Numbered from the stretch's first letter, positions 29,301 to 36,318 are shown. The stretch is 64,000 nt of DNA from an endosymbiont of Galathealinum brachiosum (GCA_003349885.1 QFXC01000008.1:186001-250000), one strand, 5' to 3'. Notes: generated by a model not told the origin, from the sequence alone. Program-made: numbers and translations.

Positions 29301-31946
29301 CTGGGATATATTCCCAGACCCACTAGCAGTCACAGCAAGGTCACGCGTGACAGTTGAGGCGCCTAGTATAATTGAACCTAAATCGACTAAAGTTAAATCA
29401 CGTGCTGTAGTTGTAGTTACGGTACTAAAATGATTTTCAGTATTATTTAAAGTGATATCACGACTAGAACTTAATGTTGTTACACCCGTTATTTCTAATT
29501 CATTTGTAGTGCTAGCGGTTTGAGTAATTGAACCTGCATTTGCAGTAACATCTAAAGTTGTTGTAGTAAGAATTCTACCTAAATTAATGCCAACCCCTGT
29601 TCCATCACCAACAGTATCACCGCTTGCAGCAATACTGACAGCACCTGAGCCTGCAAGAATGTCACCACTTGAATCACTGTTATCAAAAGTTGTTGAATTA
29701 TCTGCGGAGAAAGCACCGCCACTGGTATTAATGTTTCCGTTTATATCTATATCACCATCTACTGTGATATCTACTGCACCGCCTGCCGTTGTTATAGTTG
29801 CAATATTAGAGAAACTGACACCAGTTGCAGCGGCGGCTACTTCAGCAGTGAATGCCCCACCCGTTGTTGTTACTGCACCATCAACTGTAATGGAACCACC
29901 TGTATTTGCAGTTAAAGTAATATCTCCATTAAGAGTTAAAACAGCTCCCGCAGTTTGAATATCAATATTATCTCCTGTTGCACTAAAAGAGCCGTCATAT
30001 GTAGAAACGATTGCTGCAATATTTACATCACCACCATCTATACCGTTACTATTCGCAATTAAAGATAAATTTAGTATATCTAAGCTAGCTCTATTTGAGT
30101 CAAGAATAGACTCGTTTATATTGATATCATGATCAGCTCGAAGTGTAAGTGAATACGGGCCTACTTCTGGCGCCAATTGAATATCTAACTCACTTGCTAA
30201 AGTTATATTACCACCAGTAGGTTCAACTGAACCACCAGTAGTAGTTTCAACCAATACATTAGCTCCATCTAGAAATGTAGCGAGCAAAGTAGCTGTTGTT
30301 AAAACCGAATCTGTAGCATCAGGTGAAAATATATGATCAAAAGTGGCATCACTTGTATCATCAAGCGTTTCAGTACAGGCACCACACACGCTTTGAATTA
30401 TTATATTATAGGGATCTATTAGCCAGGTTCCCGCTTCACCATTTTCAGCCCCAACATTTACATTTAAATCAAGGTCAACCACTTTGGCTGAAGTTTCAAC
30501 AAAACCACCATTTCCTGAAACTTCACCTCCGTGCGCAGATATTTGACCAAATATTTTAGCTGATTCGTCTGCCCATACAATGATTCGTCCACCGTCACCG
30601 GATGATAAACTATCTGCTTTTAATTCAGAATTTTGACTTATGTAAACACCAGAAGAATTTCTTATTTGTGTATTCTCTCCTTTGTAATCTCCACCAATTA
30701 AAATTTCACCCGCATCATTAGCTGCATTAACTTTAACTGATGATTGATCTAGCAATGCAATTCTATTTCCTAGAACTTTTACATTTCCTCCATCTTGTTT
30801 AACTGAACTAGCACTAACAATACTAGTACCCGTGAGTAAAGTTTTATCAGAAGAATGTAATTCAATGTCACCCGCATTTAGATTTGAAGAGTCGGCTAAT
30901 ACGTTGCCGCTATTAGTAATATTTTCTCCAAGTAAAACAATCTGCCCGGCTTTATTAGCTAACGATGAAACATCTATTACCCCTGCATTAACAACATCCG
31001 CACCAGTACCCAAAGTAAAAGAACCATCATCATTTACAACAACACTCGTTGCCTGCTCTATTCCGTTACTATTAACAGCCTGAGAAAAAACATCCTGTGA
31101 CTGGCTAGCTGTTAGTAATACACGACCTGCTTCGGCAGTAATTTCACCTTCATTTAATATTGCTGGGTCAACCCCTAATTCATCCTGTAATATAGTTTTA
31201 GTTATTTTAACACCCATCAAACCTTCATTATCAAAGGTTAGAATAGCTTCTTTACCCGCCGCTAAATTAATCGCTCCTAAATTAGCACTAATAAAACCTG
31301 TATTTGTAACTTGCTTACCTACCAGTGAAATATTTCCATTTCCAATCGTGCCTGCAATATACTCTTCGTTTTCAAATCTTCCTCCAAGCGATGCATTTAA
31401 AATACCACCATTTATCACTGCACCAGTTGTTCCATCAATAGAACTAAAAACATAGTCTCCATTCATAAAATCGGAAGATTTAATATCCAGACCTGATGCA
31501 ATTAATCCTCCGACATTTACAGACGAACCTGAACCAAAGAAAACACCATTTGGGTTAACCAGTGCTATTCGGCCATTGGCATTTATCTGCCCTAGAATTT
31601 CAGATGCACTGCCACCAATGATTCGATTTAAAGCAATAGAAGATGAGTTGGGCTGTAAGAAATTAACGATTTCATTTGAACTGACATTAAAGCTCTGCCA
31701 GTCAATTGCGAGAGAGGAAGAAAGCTGATTGATATTGGTAGTTAAACCGGCCTGAATAATGGAACCCGCACCACCAACAACATTACCACCTGTTGGGCCT
31801 GCATAAGAAAAAGACGGATAACAGAATAAAAATGAATAGAAAAAAAGCTGAGAATAACCACTCATCCCTAACCGAATTCTATTTCTAAAGCATGAATTTA
31901 GTTTTTTCGAAACATCACTCAATTCATTTTTTATTTTAACAGCCAT
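20319..31946 (-). CDS. Giant two-partner-secretion adhesin (TpsA, FHA-like)
   Basis: The 3875-residue exoprotein has an extended signal peptide (about 1-49, cleavage after SYA) and a TPS domain (about 50-300) with the NPNG motif at 131-134, which TpsB recognises. Two blocks of FHA-like beta-helix modules follow (roughly 700-1500 and 2700-3500), with recurring GSI.Q...L.V.G..... and NDF.G phrases. Between them lies a block of W.I....G.V repeats (about 1645-2580). The C-terminus has no VENN motif or toxin-like domain, so this looks like an adhesin rather than a CdiA toxin. One C..C pair lies near residue 515 (SVCGACTE). Long open frames on the opposite strand are composition shadows. It is read with the lipoprotein upstream and tpsB downstream. 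Confidence 0.93.
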   Translation of the reverse strand: MAVKIKNELSDVSKKLNSCFRNRIRLGMSGYSQLFFYSFLFCYPSFSYAGPTGGNVVGGAGSIIQAGLTTNINQLSSSLAIDWQSFNVSSNEIVNFLQPNSSSIALNRIIGGSASEILGQINANGRIALVNPNGVFFGSGSSVNVGGLIASGLDIKSSDFMNGDYVFSSIDGTTGAVINGGILNASLGGRFENEEYIAGTIGNGNISLVGKQVTNTGFISANLGAINLAAGKEAILTFDNEGLMGVKITKTILQDELGVDPAILNEGEITAEAGRVLLTASQSQDVFSQAVNSNGIEQATSVVVNDDGSFTLGTGADVVNAGVIDVSSLANKAGQIVLLGENITNSGNVLADSSNLNAGDIELHSSDKTLLTGTSIVSASSVKQDGGNVKVLGNRIALLDQSSVKVNAANDAGEILIGGDYKGENTQIRNSSGVYISQNSELKADSLSSGDGGRIIVWADESAKIFGQISAHGGEVSGNGGFVETSAKVVDLDLNVNVGAENGEAGTWLIDPYNIIIQSVCGACTETLDDTSDATFDHIFSPDATDSVLTTATLLATFLDGANVLVETTTGGSVEPTGGNITLASELDIQLAPEVGPYSLTLRADHDININESILDSNRASLDILNLSLIANSNGIDGGDVNIAAIVSTYDGSFSATGDNIDIQTAGAVLTLNGDITLTANTGGSITVDGAVTTTGGAFTAEVAAAATGVSFSNIATITTAGGAVDITVDGDIDINGNINTSGGAFSADNSTTFDNSDSSGDILAGSGAVSIAASGDTVGDGTGVGINLGRILTTTTLDVTANAGSITQTASTTNELEITGVTTLSSSRDITLNNTENHFSTVTTTTARDLTLVDLGSIILGASTVTRDLAVTASGSGNISQSGALVVTGTSVFTATSNDIALEDVTNEFTGTVSTSTAADSFRLSNNRDLEVGNISVTDTSGASIRLRAVGTGSDITQASGTSIDMGNGGFADLIATDDIITLDSNANDFYSVQLDANDVVLHETGRIRLSTTNVTNDLTIVAGITSTSNTTAIQDLTDAVISVDGLTSLTARNTTSVNNNVDIQLDSTNADYVSIDIVNADDVVIVDNTDGLAIQGDVRDALLLTANGTVTAANVITNPGALTVAGASTGITVVSGQSIDLSNAGNSFTNDPTFSTSNAGDIADLSLTDITDFTLQDNIAFTNDLTLLAPNVTFNNTTVGNDLTVTATDSNGSINQVSGKSVDVTGLSTLIANATAGIINFGNSGNDFNGAVLSSAQTVTLRDADSIQLGESTIGNGFTVTADDGSITQINTGNGLDVSGLTSLNSTNGHINLTNVTNDFKGSVDIVTSGTDVTSTAVIITDVNDIAITNANIGINDSDFTVNATAINLNGDVSTSDGAATFNAPVVLQSTIAAGNLTTNTINTGTGSLTFQGFVNGNTSREQSLAITAGNVAIGAVGGGVILGDISITSTGDINVGVNAITAQSLNVTASNSFASGDINTSGSSTNALTTTTAEVTINSDTSISTGDITTFGANVPVDTAGLAGGNVTLAANNITLGAIDAHGSSATFSAGTPTFAGGVAGDVSITATELTGPTVAPVVTLNGDINVVNGDAVNAGVVQAGVTKTAQLSLVSTSSAILNINHTTAFTSQVDVTGSAGIDTLNAADINNDWDITGADIGDLNSTLHFDDFENLIGLSGVDTFTFSSSTGTIDGLIDGGTGLDVLTLFSGGSIGTTVQIAGVADQTGNGVLEIDNIETITGNNSNTATDVLLGVDADSNWFINGSGSGSVGDTSLLVDAATATDGVTIFSEFEELTGGTSADTFTVITDTAAGLTLNGGASAGAPQYDTLIGPDGVNTTWLIDSQNGGTLSDTAAITLSVDFTGIENLTAGDGNDTFTFNGGFDVDGSVDAGDGTDDIDLSNLAVVTFNVASGIAGNRTNFEKVTGNGTNSTLIGDSTGGDAYVWSIEDINAGFVNKGDIDQLEFSGFNNLTGSVGNDTFNFIDDNVTQGDITGLINGGASGTNTLNIYTAGNGKAVTVQLEGVAGVSGVTAGDSNLNGFIDVINLTDITANSIFTSNTLRGGDSANNWDITATRIGTVDTSTNFTDFYNLVGGSDVDTFNIGQNGVVSDINGGVDAVIDEIVNQQTSATNWSIVSNTSGNVTNISGVTTFSDVELLTGNNDTLTGPSLVANTWNISGDNAGDVNSAISFTGMTLINGGATDDTFNIADAVTNGNFSGGAAGTDVVSLDTEAGTNLNTNVWDITGSGAGTVKGTIQFQLMESLVGNDGADQFTLSTDQFTGSINGGAGVDNLTASAGDNSWTINATDGGLVTDATSGLAAIYSFVENLIGNSAADQFIVSNTGNVSGTIDGGAGIDTLDLTFKTVDDGVIVNLGSALSTGAPFTGNSEFDVNNIETISAPVLTVVTVGTDLVVSDPVHNTIIGANIDQLWIVDGINQGAVGDSLLIDGGIPSSDTEGITKFTNFDNVTGGTEDDSFRVLDNSSIVTSLSGGDHNIGDTIDLSNQLSVDINIGDGVVGFNDIEGFRGNDTDSILRAKDLDNTWTISGNNDGTVLDSDGVTFSFIDFNILIGGNLEDEFIVEAGGSVEDTNFNNSVTGIQGGAGASVDSLIVEFDGTNSGRVAMFDGEGGNDTVTFRDSATGSTGFDRAVFTPDVSSAPNGIVTYGFENLSGLNNSFDVTYVNAVAVTDNVTANTLIINGSAFNDEISLDSTSYTVDATDTIPGPTTFITVNYTNKTDIEVLAGDGLNDLITLTGNIGTTASDVTLSAETVDNNNAFKVAANNLTLDTVRATSSPLQTNAINLFITNSDASANTIDIVEDNDLALAGLQYTGTLNIDVLNNITQTNALSSSALLNLTSTNGGIDISNVNNTLSGRLNLLATNGTVDLGNNANTNLGNINSTVLTVTSTGDITDSGTLVSDSAVLDSGAASITLDTAANDFNQLSVLNANSISIVDVNDIQLADISMGVGIFELTSVGVTQLGGSSFTQAQPVTGLAGSVAFNAGVGVIALAENNQFAGPVSLNNSGNNNVSITDVDNIVFGNTSVGEGSLTVNAVGISQVSGTSLTQDSDTGLADGTAGDVTLNAGAGSIDLSEAANDFSGFVLINNTGLNNVTITDENKITLGSSTVGGDLRVTAIGDNLPGNERNLGDFEAGDGDIEQDLTGTGITVAGSSVFSVSDSRSSILSAAGNNFNSIGFELTGGVGVLDSVLLVNNSTVDLGDMIIGGHIGVFAGGVITNTSGALQVAGTTVMDASNSSGQLFDVLLNNAGNDFNDLIVNAANDVVVTDINDVNFGDTANLQFNGAAVSDVTTVTGDLTVNAGGSIGDLTGVAINVTGDSQFNATTGNVILDGIVNLNTVGFNAVNATLINSDAIDLTTSSISNAASFTAQAGNITNSGDLTIAGNALFSAANTSDISITNITSGNQLSGDLSFASAGTLNSVTLENTLATNVMALDVNNNLSITSAGELTQGGGFNVGNITTLNAIDATSATQNISLGNFVNNLRDLFVTNANDVTIDNSGNALTISQMNATGIVNIISGALSVITDITAGSITFDSGTGNANFAGDLTSSSGINVTSADLALNGTVTAQSDIVFNSSGAISTNSSSTTTSTAGSITYEAVNDISITTLDAQNGDISVRSTSGRVGANTAATNYIGNLLTIESVGGVGSGTGGVNDLNTQVTDMDILNTGSGDIRIQQNGDVDIHQLRNTVVNGLINIGSNDDYRFDSGSVEVDRSSGTLFMTTSGDFLGNGLLDRDNADITAFNATFISLSGDFGITSRPIVLDVPKDGSVLIDTRRTSFIFFPETPDNLISTGIDVSALGVVSAIAGELQVEVESLGDVDPAIFTDLQNYSLEEISIRMPRDQLFEDELEDYDRL
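24200..27020 (-). repeat. About ten W.I....G.V modules inside the adhesin gene
   Basis: The encoded segment (about residues 1645-2580) consists of roughly ten diverged units of about 60-90 residues. Each follows the plan (N).W.I......G.V....-F..-.-.L.GG...D.F, ending with a GG....D turn. Examples are NNWDITATRIGTVDTSTNFT, NTWNISGDNAGDV and NSWTINATDGG. The regular spacing of D.F and GG..D suggests a beta-solenoid or calcium-binding-like stalk distinct from the flanking FHA modules. Unit count is by eye. Confidence 0.7.
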
Positions 31947-32076
31947 GTCGTACTACTCTCTAATTTTTAATACTTAAACACGTCCCTGTGCCTGATTTAC
32001 CATATTTTTCTAAATTATTATTTTATAATTAACATTTATTCTAACGATAAATTATTCTTTATAATTTTTAATTAGA

Positions 32077-32895
32077 CTACAAAGGTTTAGTCATTATTGA
32101 AAAGTTAGAGTTAGTTCCATTGGTTGCCGCAAATAAAACAGTATCATCCGTACTTGTTCCATCAACTACAGCAAAAAAGCCAGTATAACCAGTACCTATA
32201 TGATCACAATTATTCGTACCTGGATCAGTTATATCTATTGACGTGATCAAGTAAATATTCTTTTCAGCATCAGGAATGCTTTTTACCCCTTCATATCTGC
32301 AATTTGAAGGGGTACCTGTATCACCTCTAAAAGCAAATATAGCTTCATCATCTTCTGAAAGTATTCTTACGATATGAATATCTGTAGATGTTGGTGTGTG
32401 AGCGCTTCCAACCCATCTTGCAAATGAATCTGCAGCCAGTCGAGCCATAGTCGCACCACGGTTATAAAGCGGGTCAAACAACAACGTAAGTGAACCGGAT
32501 GCAAAACCAGTACCAGTCATATCCAGCGCTAAACTAGACTCCCCAGTTACTGTTCCCGTAGCACTTACACTACTTGCAGTTATCTTTGCACCGTTTAAAT
32601 AAACATCAAGTGTAGCCGTTAGGCTAGAACCAGAGACACTTGTAATCGTGCCCTGATATAAAACAGCTTCCGTTTCATCAAAGAAGATAAAAGCATTGTC
32701 ATTAACGAAACCACGAATATCGGTTAATGTTGTTCCATTATTAACAGAACCTGTTCCTGTAAATAAACCGTTGGCATTTTCAGAAGGTGTACCACCACCC
32801 GAACTACTACAACCCTGCAAACTCAAGAAACCTATAAACAAAGCTGCAAAAAAACCTAACACATTGTTTTTATTAGTATTAACCGTGGTTTTCAT
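32077..32895 (-). CDS. Lipoprotein upstream of tpsA (paralog 1)
   Basis: The 272-residue protein has a lipobox LQGC (C29), a Ser/Gly tether, and a Gly/Thr-rich beta domain (LFTGTGSV, VLYQGTITSVSGSS, TGESSLALDMTGTG). It is clearly paralogous to the lipoprotein at 35221-36030 over most of the mature chain, sharing the FTG..SV...TD/L and LY.GTIT.V.GS patterns. It is encoded 130 bp before tpsA on the same strand, so it may be co-transcribed and could assist or anchor the adhesin. That role is inferred from position. SD-like AAGGGA precedes the start. No named family. Confidence 0.75.
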   Translation of the reverse strand: MKTTVNTNKNNVLGFFAALFIGFLSLQGCSSSGGGTPSENANGLFTGTGSVNNGTTLTDIRGFVNDNAFIFFDETEAVLYQGTITSVSGSSLTATLDVYLNGAKITASSVSATGTVTGESSLALDMTGTGFASGSLTLLFDPLYNRGATMARLAADSFARWVGSAHTPTSTDIHIVRILSEDDEAIFAFRGDTGTPSNCRYEGVKSIPDAEKNIYLITSIDITDPGTNNCDHIGTGYTGFFAVVDGTSTDDTVLFAATNGTNSNFSIMTKPL

Positions 32896-33209
32896 AAATA
32901 TTTCCCTTAAAAGTCATTTTATTTGGACAAACTAACGCGTAATTATACAGAGAAAGCCCATAGCAAGCTAACGTAAGTCATTGAATCACGTGATTTAATT
33001 CACAGTTATTAATGAGATTAGTGAACATGTATTAGAATACTACAGGGGGACAGGCTTTAAGGCTGATCTAATAGCGACAAAGAGCTGTCTTAACGTGCTT
33101 AAGTGGCGTGTTTGATATTAATTAACCGCCAGTATCAGATTTAAATTCTTTAATTTACAGGGTTAATTGAAAAGCGTTAATTAAGTGCTTTGCGTGAACC
33201 GAATCTAGC
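32896..33209. other. Gap of 314 bp: promoter region of lipoprotein 1 and plain sequence
   Basis: The right-hand side of the lipoprotein start contains the promoter and palindrome described separately (32942-32995). From about 33010 to 33209 I see only AT-rich non-coding sequence, including a GGGGGACAGGC phrase near 33045 that resembles REP-associated debris. No gene is supported. Confidence 0.6.
32942..32995 (-). promoter_or_regulatory. Promoter and TCACGTGA palindrome of lipoprotein 1
   Basis: On the minus strand a perfect TATAAT (32942-32947) lies about 45 bases before the start codon. No good -35 is present at 16-18 bp. A 12-base palindrome AATCACGTGATT is centred at 32989.5, about 54 bases before the predicted transcription start. 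The whole stretch is repeated before the paralogous lipoprotein with the same spacing, which suggests an activator site. The regulator is unknown. Confidence 0.6.
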
Positions 33210-34064
33210 TTAATCTAGTTGCTTAACTTCATTATTGTGTTTTAAATCGGACCACTTCAATGGTAAAAATTCACTAACTAATGACGTATCATGCAAACCT
33301 TCTAAGGCTTTTGTTTTTTGTGCAGTAGCATCAGGGGACAGATCGATATCAATACTATCAATGATATTATTCATTAATTCATGCATTGTTGAGCGGCTTA
33401 CACGTTTATCCAGTTCTTCTTGAGAAGCAGCTAAAATCTGACTGGGAACAAACTGAACACAAGCCATGACCTTGTCTGAAATTGGAAAAAAAACAAAATG
33501 CTGGATAGTATCTCTTATAACTTCCGTATCTGGTTCAACCTGTAATTTTACCGCAACGACAGGTAAGCTATTTAAAGGTCTCCAGTTAACAGGCGCTATA
33601 TATTCATGTCGTCCATTCATTAAATCGTTTGCGTAAGTTGAAAAATTACTGGTCAAATAATCTCCAATTACTTTTTCAAATGCCCGTGGATGAAATAAAG
33701 AATAATCATTATTTTCTTTATTAATTGATTTAACGAGACTAAAAGACATTCTTAATTCTGCAAGAACACCTGTAAACCATGGACCATAAAAAGCCCACGT
33801 GTTATAAAATAAATCAAAATGCTCCCACGAAATATTATTTACAACACATTCATCTTGAAATTCACGAAACACCATTTCGTCCATTTTATAAGAATTTGAT
33901 GGCAAAATTTGCTTGTGATTAGAACGTCGAGGTCGATGCTTAGGCGCCTTAAATTTAATACTGGTTCCATCAATATCACAAGATATTGTTTCTGCATCAG
34001 AAAATTCAGGCCCTTTCGGTGTAACCAAACCTTTAGACTTACGTAACTTATAACGAACATGCAT
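33210..34064 (-). CDS. Hypothetical protein behind a truncated gene
   Basis: I do not recognise a family. The protein has about 284 residues, starting at the ATG at 34064 (MHVRYKLRKSK). The frame is open further upstream, but that would overlap the preceding coding remnant. It is soluble, with a basic N-terminus (KAPKHRPRRSNHKQ) and an aromatic-rich centre (FDLFYNTWAFYGPWFTG). A later region has VNWRPLNSLPVVAVKLQVEP and FVFFPISDKVMACVQFVPSQ, which looks like an alpha/beta domain. It follows the truncated gene at 34081 by 16 bases, so the two formed an operon. A toxin-immunity or effector-partner relation is possible but unproven. Confidence 0.65.
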   Translation of the reverse strand: MHVRYKLRKSKGLVTPKGPEFSDAETISCDIDGTSIKFKAPKHRPRRSNHKQILPSNSYKMDEMVFREFQDECVVNNISWEHFDLFYNTWAFYGPWFTGVLAELRMSFSLVKSINKENNDYSLFHPRAFEKVIGDYLTSNFSTYANDLMNGRHEYIAPVNWRPLNSLPVVAVKLQVEPDTEVIRDTIQHFVFFPISDKVMACVQFVPSQILAASQEELDKRVSRSTMHELMNNIIDSIDIDLSPDATAQKTKALEGLHDTSLVSEFLPLKWSDLKHNNEVKQLD

Positions 34065-34080
34065 AATTAATACTTTTAGT

Positions 34081-34367
34081 TTAGTTGTATTGCTTACCCT
34101 TGAGACTTTTTGCACCTGACGTCACAGCACCTGCCACACCAACAATACCTGACACTGTAACGGTAGCACCTGATAATGCAAATGCAGTACCTGCTGTTGA
34201 TATACCAAAACCAGTCGTTTTAAGAGCACCTGTCACCCCGACATCAGAAACAATAATATTCCCTAATATTTCCTTATGATGTAATCCGGATTTCATACAA
34301 TCTCCATTTGGTGTTAAACCTAGCTTTTGACCCAACTCTAATGCATATTTAGGCTTAGACGTTGGTC
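34081..34367 (-). pseudogene. 3' remnant of a gene cut by the transposase element
   Basis: The open frame can be read up to 34443, but everything beyond 34368 belongs to the REP-associated element. The native part therefore begins at the element boundary (GPTSKPKYALELGQK) and runs about 95 residues to the stop at 34081. It ends with a Gly/Ala/Val-rich hydrophobic stretch (VTVSGIVGVAGAVTSGAKSL), compatible with a membrane-inserting C-terminus. The original 5' part is not found on the other side of the element. No family is recognised. It may still be translated from the ATG at 34296. Confidence 0.55.
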
Positions 34368-35191
34368 CATAAATTAGTGCCAGAGCACAATTAACTCTAA
34401 TATACTCAATAGTTAACGATATAAACACCACGCTCATCTTCAACTTTGGGTCGCCCTACTTTTCCTTTTCTTGTTTGTCGCAGGGTAATTTCATCAATTC
34501 TATCTTTGAAATATGAACGACCTAATACCAGTTCGTGGTTTAACGAACTTCTAATATCATCTATCACATCCTCATCGATATGCTGTTTAAATAAATCTCG
34601 GTAAGACTTCAACCTTAATTTTTCATTGCTATTAAGACTTAGATAAACAGGGTGTTTTTCTTTAACAGCGTTTTTTATACCTTGTGCATTAACTGCGTAA
34701 CTAGACCAGGGATACTCTGCGGGATGTTTTACCATATTGGCTCGAACGGGGTTTAATTCTATATAGCGCATGCAGGTAAATAAATATGCATCACTATCAA
34801 CCAGACTGGATTTAAAACGACCTTCCCATAATGATCCTGTTCGGTTATGTTTTTTATTAAAGAACCTGACATACTGACTACCTAAAGACTGCATCATTTC
34901 AGAAACAGAATGCTCATCCATTGGTGTTACTAATAAATGAACATGATTCGTCATTAAAACATAAGCATGAATTTTACAGTCAAATTTTACTGCCGTTTTT
35001 TCTAAAATATTGAGGTAGCGAGAATAATCGTCCCGTTGATAAAAACAGGGCTCACGATTATTACCACGTTGAATTACATGTTGAGGAATTCCTATTAAAT
35101 TAAATCTTTTCTTTCTTGCCATAACACACATCCATGTGGTTATTTCGATTTTAGTATATTAGAAACAATTGTGCTCTGGCACCAATTTATG
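34368..35191. mobile_element. REP-associated transposase element with 25-bp inverted ends
   Basis: The RAYT gene is bracketed by two 25-base sequences, 34368-34392 and 35167-35191, that are reverse complements with one mismatch (CATAAATTRGTGCCAGAGCA... type). The left copy ends 14 bp after the transposase stop; the right copy starts 45 bp before its start. Total length is 824 bp. The left boundary interrupts a gene; the right end lies beside further copies of part of the end sequence (35178-35219). No target duplication is evident. Confidence 0.75.
34406..35122 (-). CDS. REP-associated tyrosine transposase (Y1/HUH, RAYT)
   Basis: About 238 residues of the IS200-like Y1 transposase fold. The opening is IPQHVIQRGNNREPCF, the HUH metal site is HVHLL (about residues 60-64), and the catalytic Tyr is in SQYVRFFNKKHNRTGSLWEG (about residue 84). 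The RYIELNPVRA block and a C-terminal GRPKVE tail follow. RAYTs process single-stranded REP hairpins and are thought to maintain them. I chose the ATG at 35122 over 35131 because GGAT lies at a suitable distance and the protein then starts MARKKRFNL as relatives do. It appears intact, so the element may be active. Confidence 0.92.
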   Translation of the reverse strand: MARKKRFNLIGIPQHVIQRGNNREPCFYQRDDYSRYLNILEKTAVKFDCKIHAYVLMTNHVHLLVTPMDEHSVSEMMQSLGSQYVRFFNKKHNRTGSLWEGRFKSSLVDSDAYLFTCMRYIELNPVRANMVKHPAEYPWSSYAVNAQGIKNAVKEKHPVYLSLNSNEKLRLKSYRDLFKQHIDEDVIDDIRSSLNHELVLGRSYFKDRIDEITLRQTRKGKVGRPKVEDERGVYIVNY

Positions 35192-35219
35192 TGGCCAATT
35201 TATTTTGGCACCAATTTAT
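35178..35219. repeat. Tandem GGCACCAATTTAT repeats beside the transposase element
   Basis: The 13-mer GGCACCAATTTAT occurs at 35178-35190 and 35207-35219, with a shorter version GGCCAATTTAT at 35193-35203 between them. The first copy is part of the right inverted end. The array abuts the stop codon of lipoprotein 2. Confidence 0.7.
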
Positions 35220-35220
35220 T

Positions 35221-36030
35221 TTAGGGCTCAAAAACCATTGATGCACTACCACTGTAACTACCATTTGAATAAGACATCAAAAGACCAATATCTGCCGCTG
35301 TCAATGTAGTTGTGAAACCAGTATAAGTTCCATTTACATTAGAATCTGTACAACTATTAAAAACCACATTAACACTATAAATATTCACACCAGAGATAGG
35401 AGATATAGAGCTAGCTACATCCATAACACAACCAGCTAAAACCGGCGTAGTACTATTAAAAGTATTTTCTCTAGATAGAGCCCCTGCACCGCTAATAATG
35501 GTATTAAAACCTTCGGTTGATGCCCCATTAATTGGTCCACGCCATTCCTTCGCTACACGAGTCAGCTCTGAATCAGCATTATTCAAACCATACGTTAATG
35601 AAAAGGTACCACTACCAGCCCCTGCACCCGTTAATGTACCTGTTATAGATGATTCTGAAGTTATTGTACCTGCTACTGTTGTTGTACCTGCCAATAAGAC
35701 CCCATCTTTATAGACATTAACTGTTCCAGTAAAGTCACTACCTGTAACATTTGTTATAGTGCCGTCATACAATAGAACATTATCAACACTCATAAACATG
35801 AAACGATTTCCACTAACCATCCCTTGTAAATCAGCAATGGCTAAATCGGTCAGATCATCGGCTTCCTTAACAGATGCGGAACCAGTGAAATACCCATCAG
35901 GATTTTCATCTGCAACAGAAGAGCTACTACTAGAACAGCCCTGAATAATAAAGATCGATAAAAACGCCGCGAATACAGCTGAAAATAAAAATAAGCTATT
36001 GTTTTTATAACCATTAACCATATGTTTCAT
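35221..36030 (-). CDS. Lipoprotein paralog 2
   Basis: The 269-residue protein has a lipobox IQGC (C32), a poly-Ser tether, and the same Gly/Thr-rich beta domain as the lipoprotein at 32077-32895. Shared phrases include YFTGSASV against LFTGTGSV and LLYDGTITNVTGSDFTGTVN against VLYQGTITSVSGSSLTATLD, with a shared TSESS/TGESS turn. The upstream regions are duplicated as well. The REP-associated element and two other genes now separate the copies, so this looks like a tandem duplication later opened by insertion. It probably sits on the outer membrane. The function is unknown. Confidence 0.75.
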   Translation of the reverse strand: MKHMVNGYKNNSLFLFSAVFAAFLSIFIIQGCSSSSSSVADENPDGYFTGSASVKEADDLTDLAIADLQGMVSGNRFMFMSVDNVLLYDGTITNVTGSDFTGTVNVYKDGVLLAGTTTVAGTITSESSITGTLTGAGAGSGTFSLTYGLNNADSELTRVAKEWRGPINGASTEGFNTIISGAGALSRENTFNSTTPVLAGCVMDVASSISPISGVNIYSVNVVFNSCTDSNVNGTYTGFTTTLTAADIGLLMSYSNGSYSGSASMVFEP

Positions 36031-36079
36031 AAATTCATTCCCTTAAAAATAATTTAATATTTAGACAAATAAGCGCACA

Positions 36080-36136
36080 ATTATACAGATTAAGCCCATA
36101 GCAGGCTAACGCAGGTCTTTAAATCACGTGATTTAA
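36080..36136 (-). promoter_or_regulatory. Promoter and 18-bp palindrome of lipoprotein 2
   Basis: A perfect TATAAT on the minus strand (36080-36085) is followed upstream by the exact 18-base palindrome TTAAATCACGTGATTTAA (36119-36136), centred about 54 bases before the predicted transcription start. There is no good -35. About 57 of 65 bases match the region before lipoprotein 1. The symmetric site is a probable operator for an activator. Confidence 0.6.
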
Positions 36137-36318
36137 CTCACAGATAGTGTATAGATTTGTGCAACTATTCAGAGATATACAAGTGAGTAGAGGTTTTAAC
36201 GGAAGTAATCAGAGCAAGGTGTTATTTGCTTACACCTGAATAACAGCTTCGTACATTAATGCTTCTGTACGCCTTATGAATGGTAATGATTGTGCAATTA
36301 TGAAAATCAGAATTAACG

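Noticed and set aside
34368..34443. Start of the truncated gene inside the transposase element
   Set aside because: These codons belong to the element end and transposase 3' region; the native gene begins only at the boundary.
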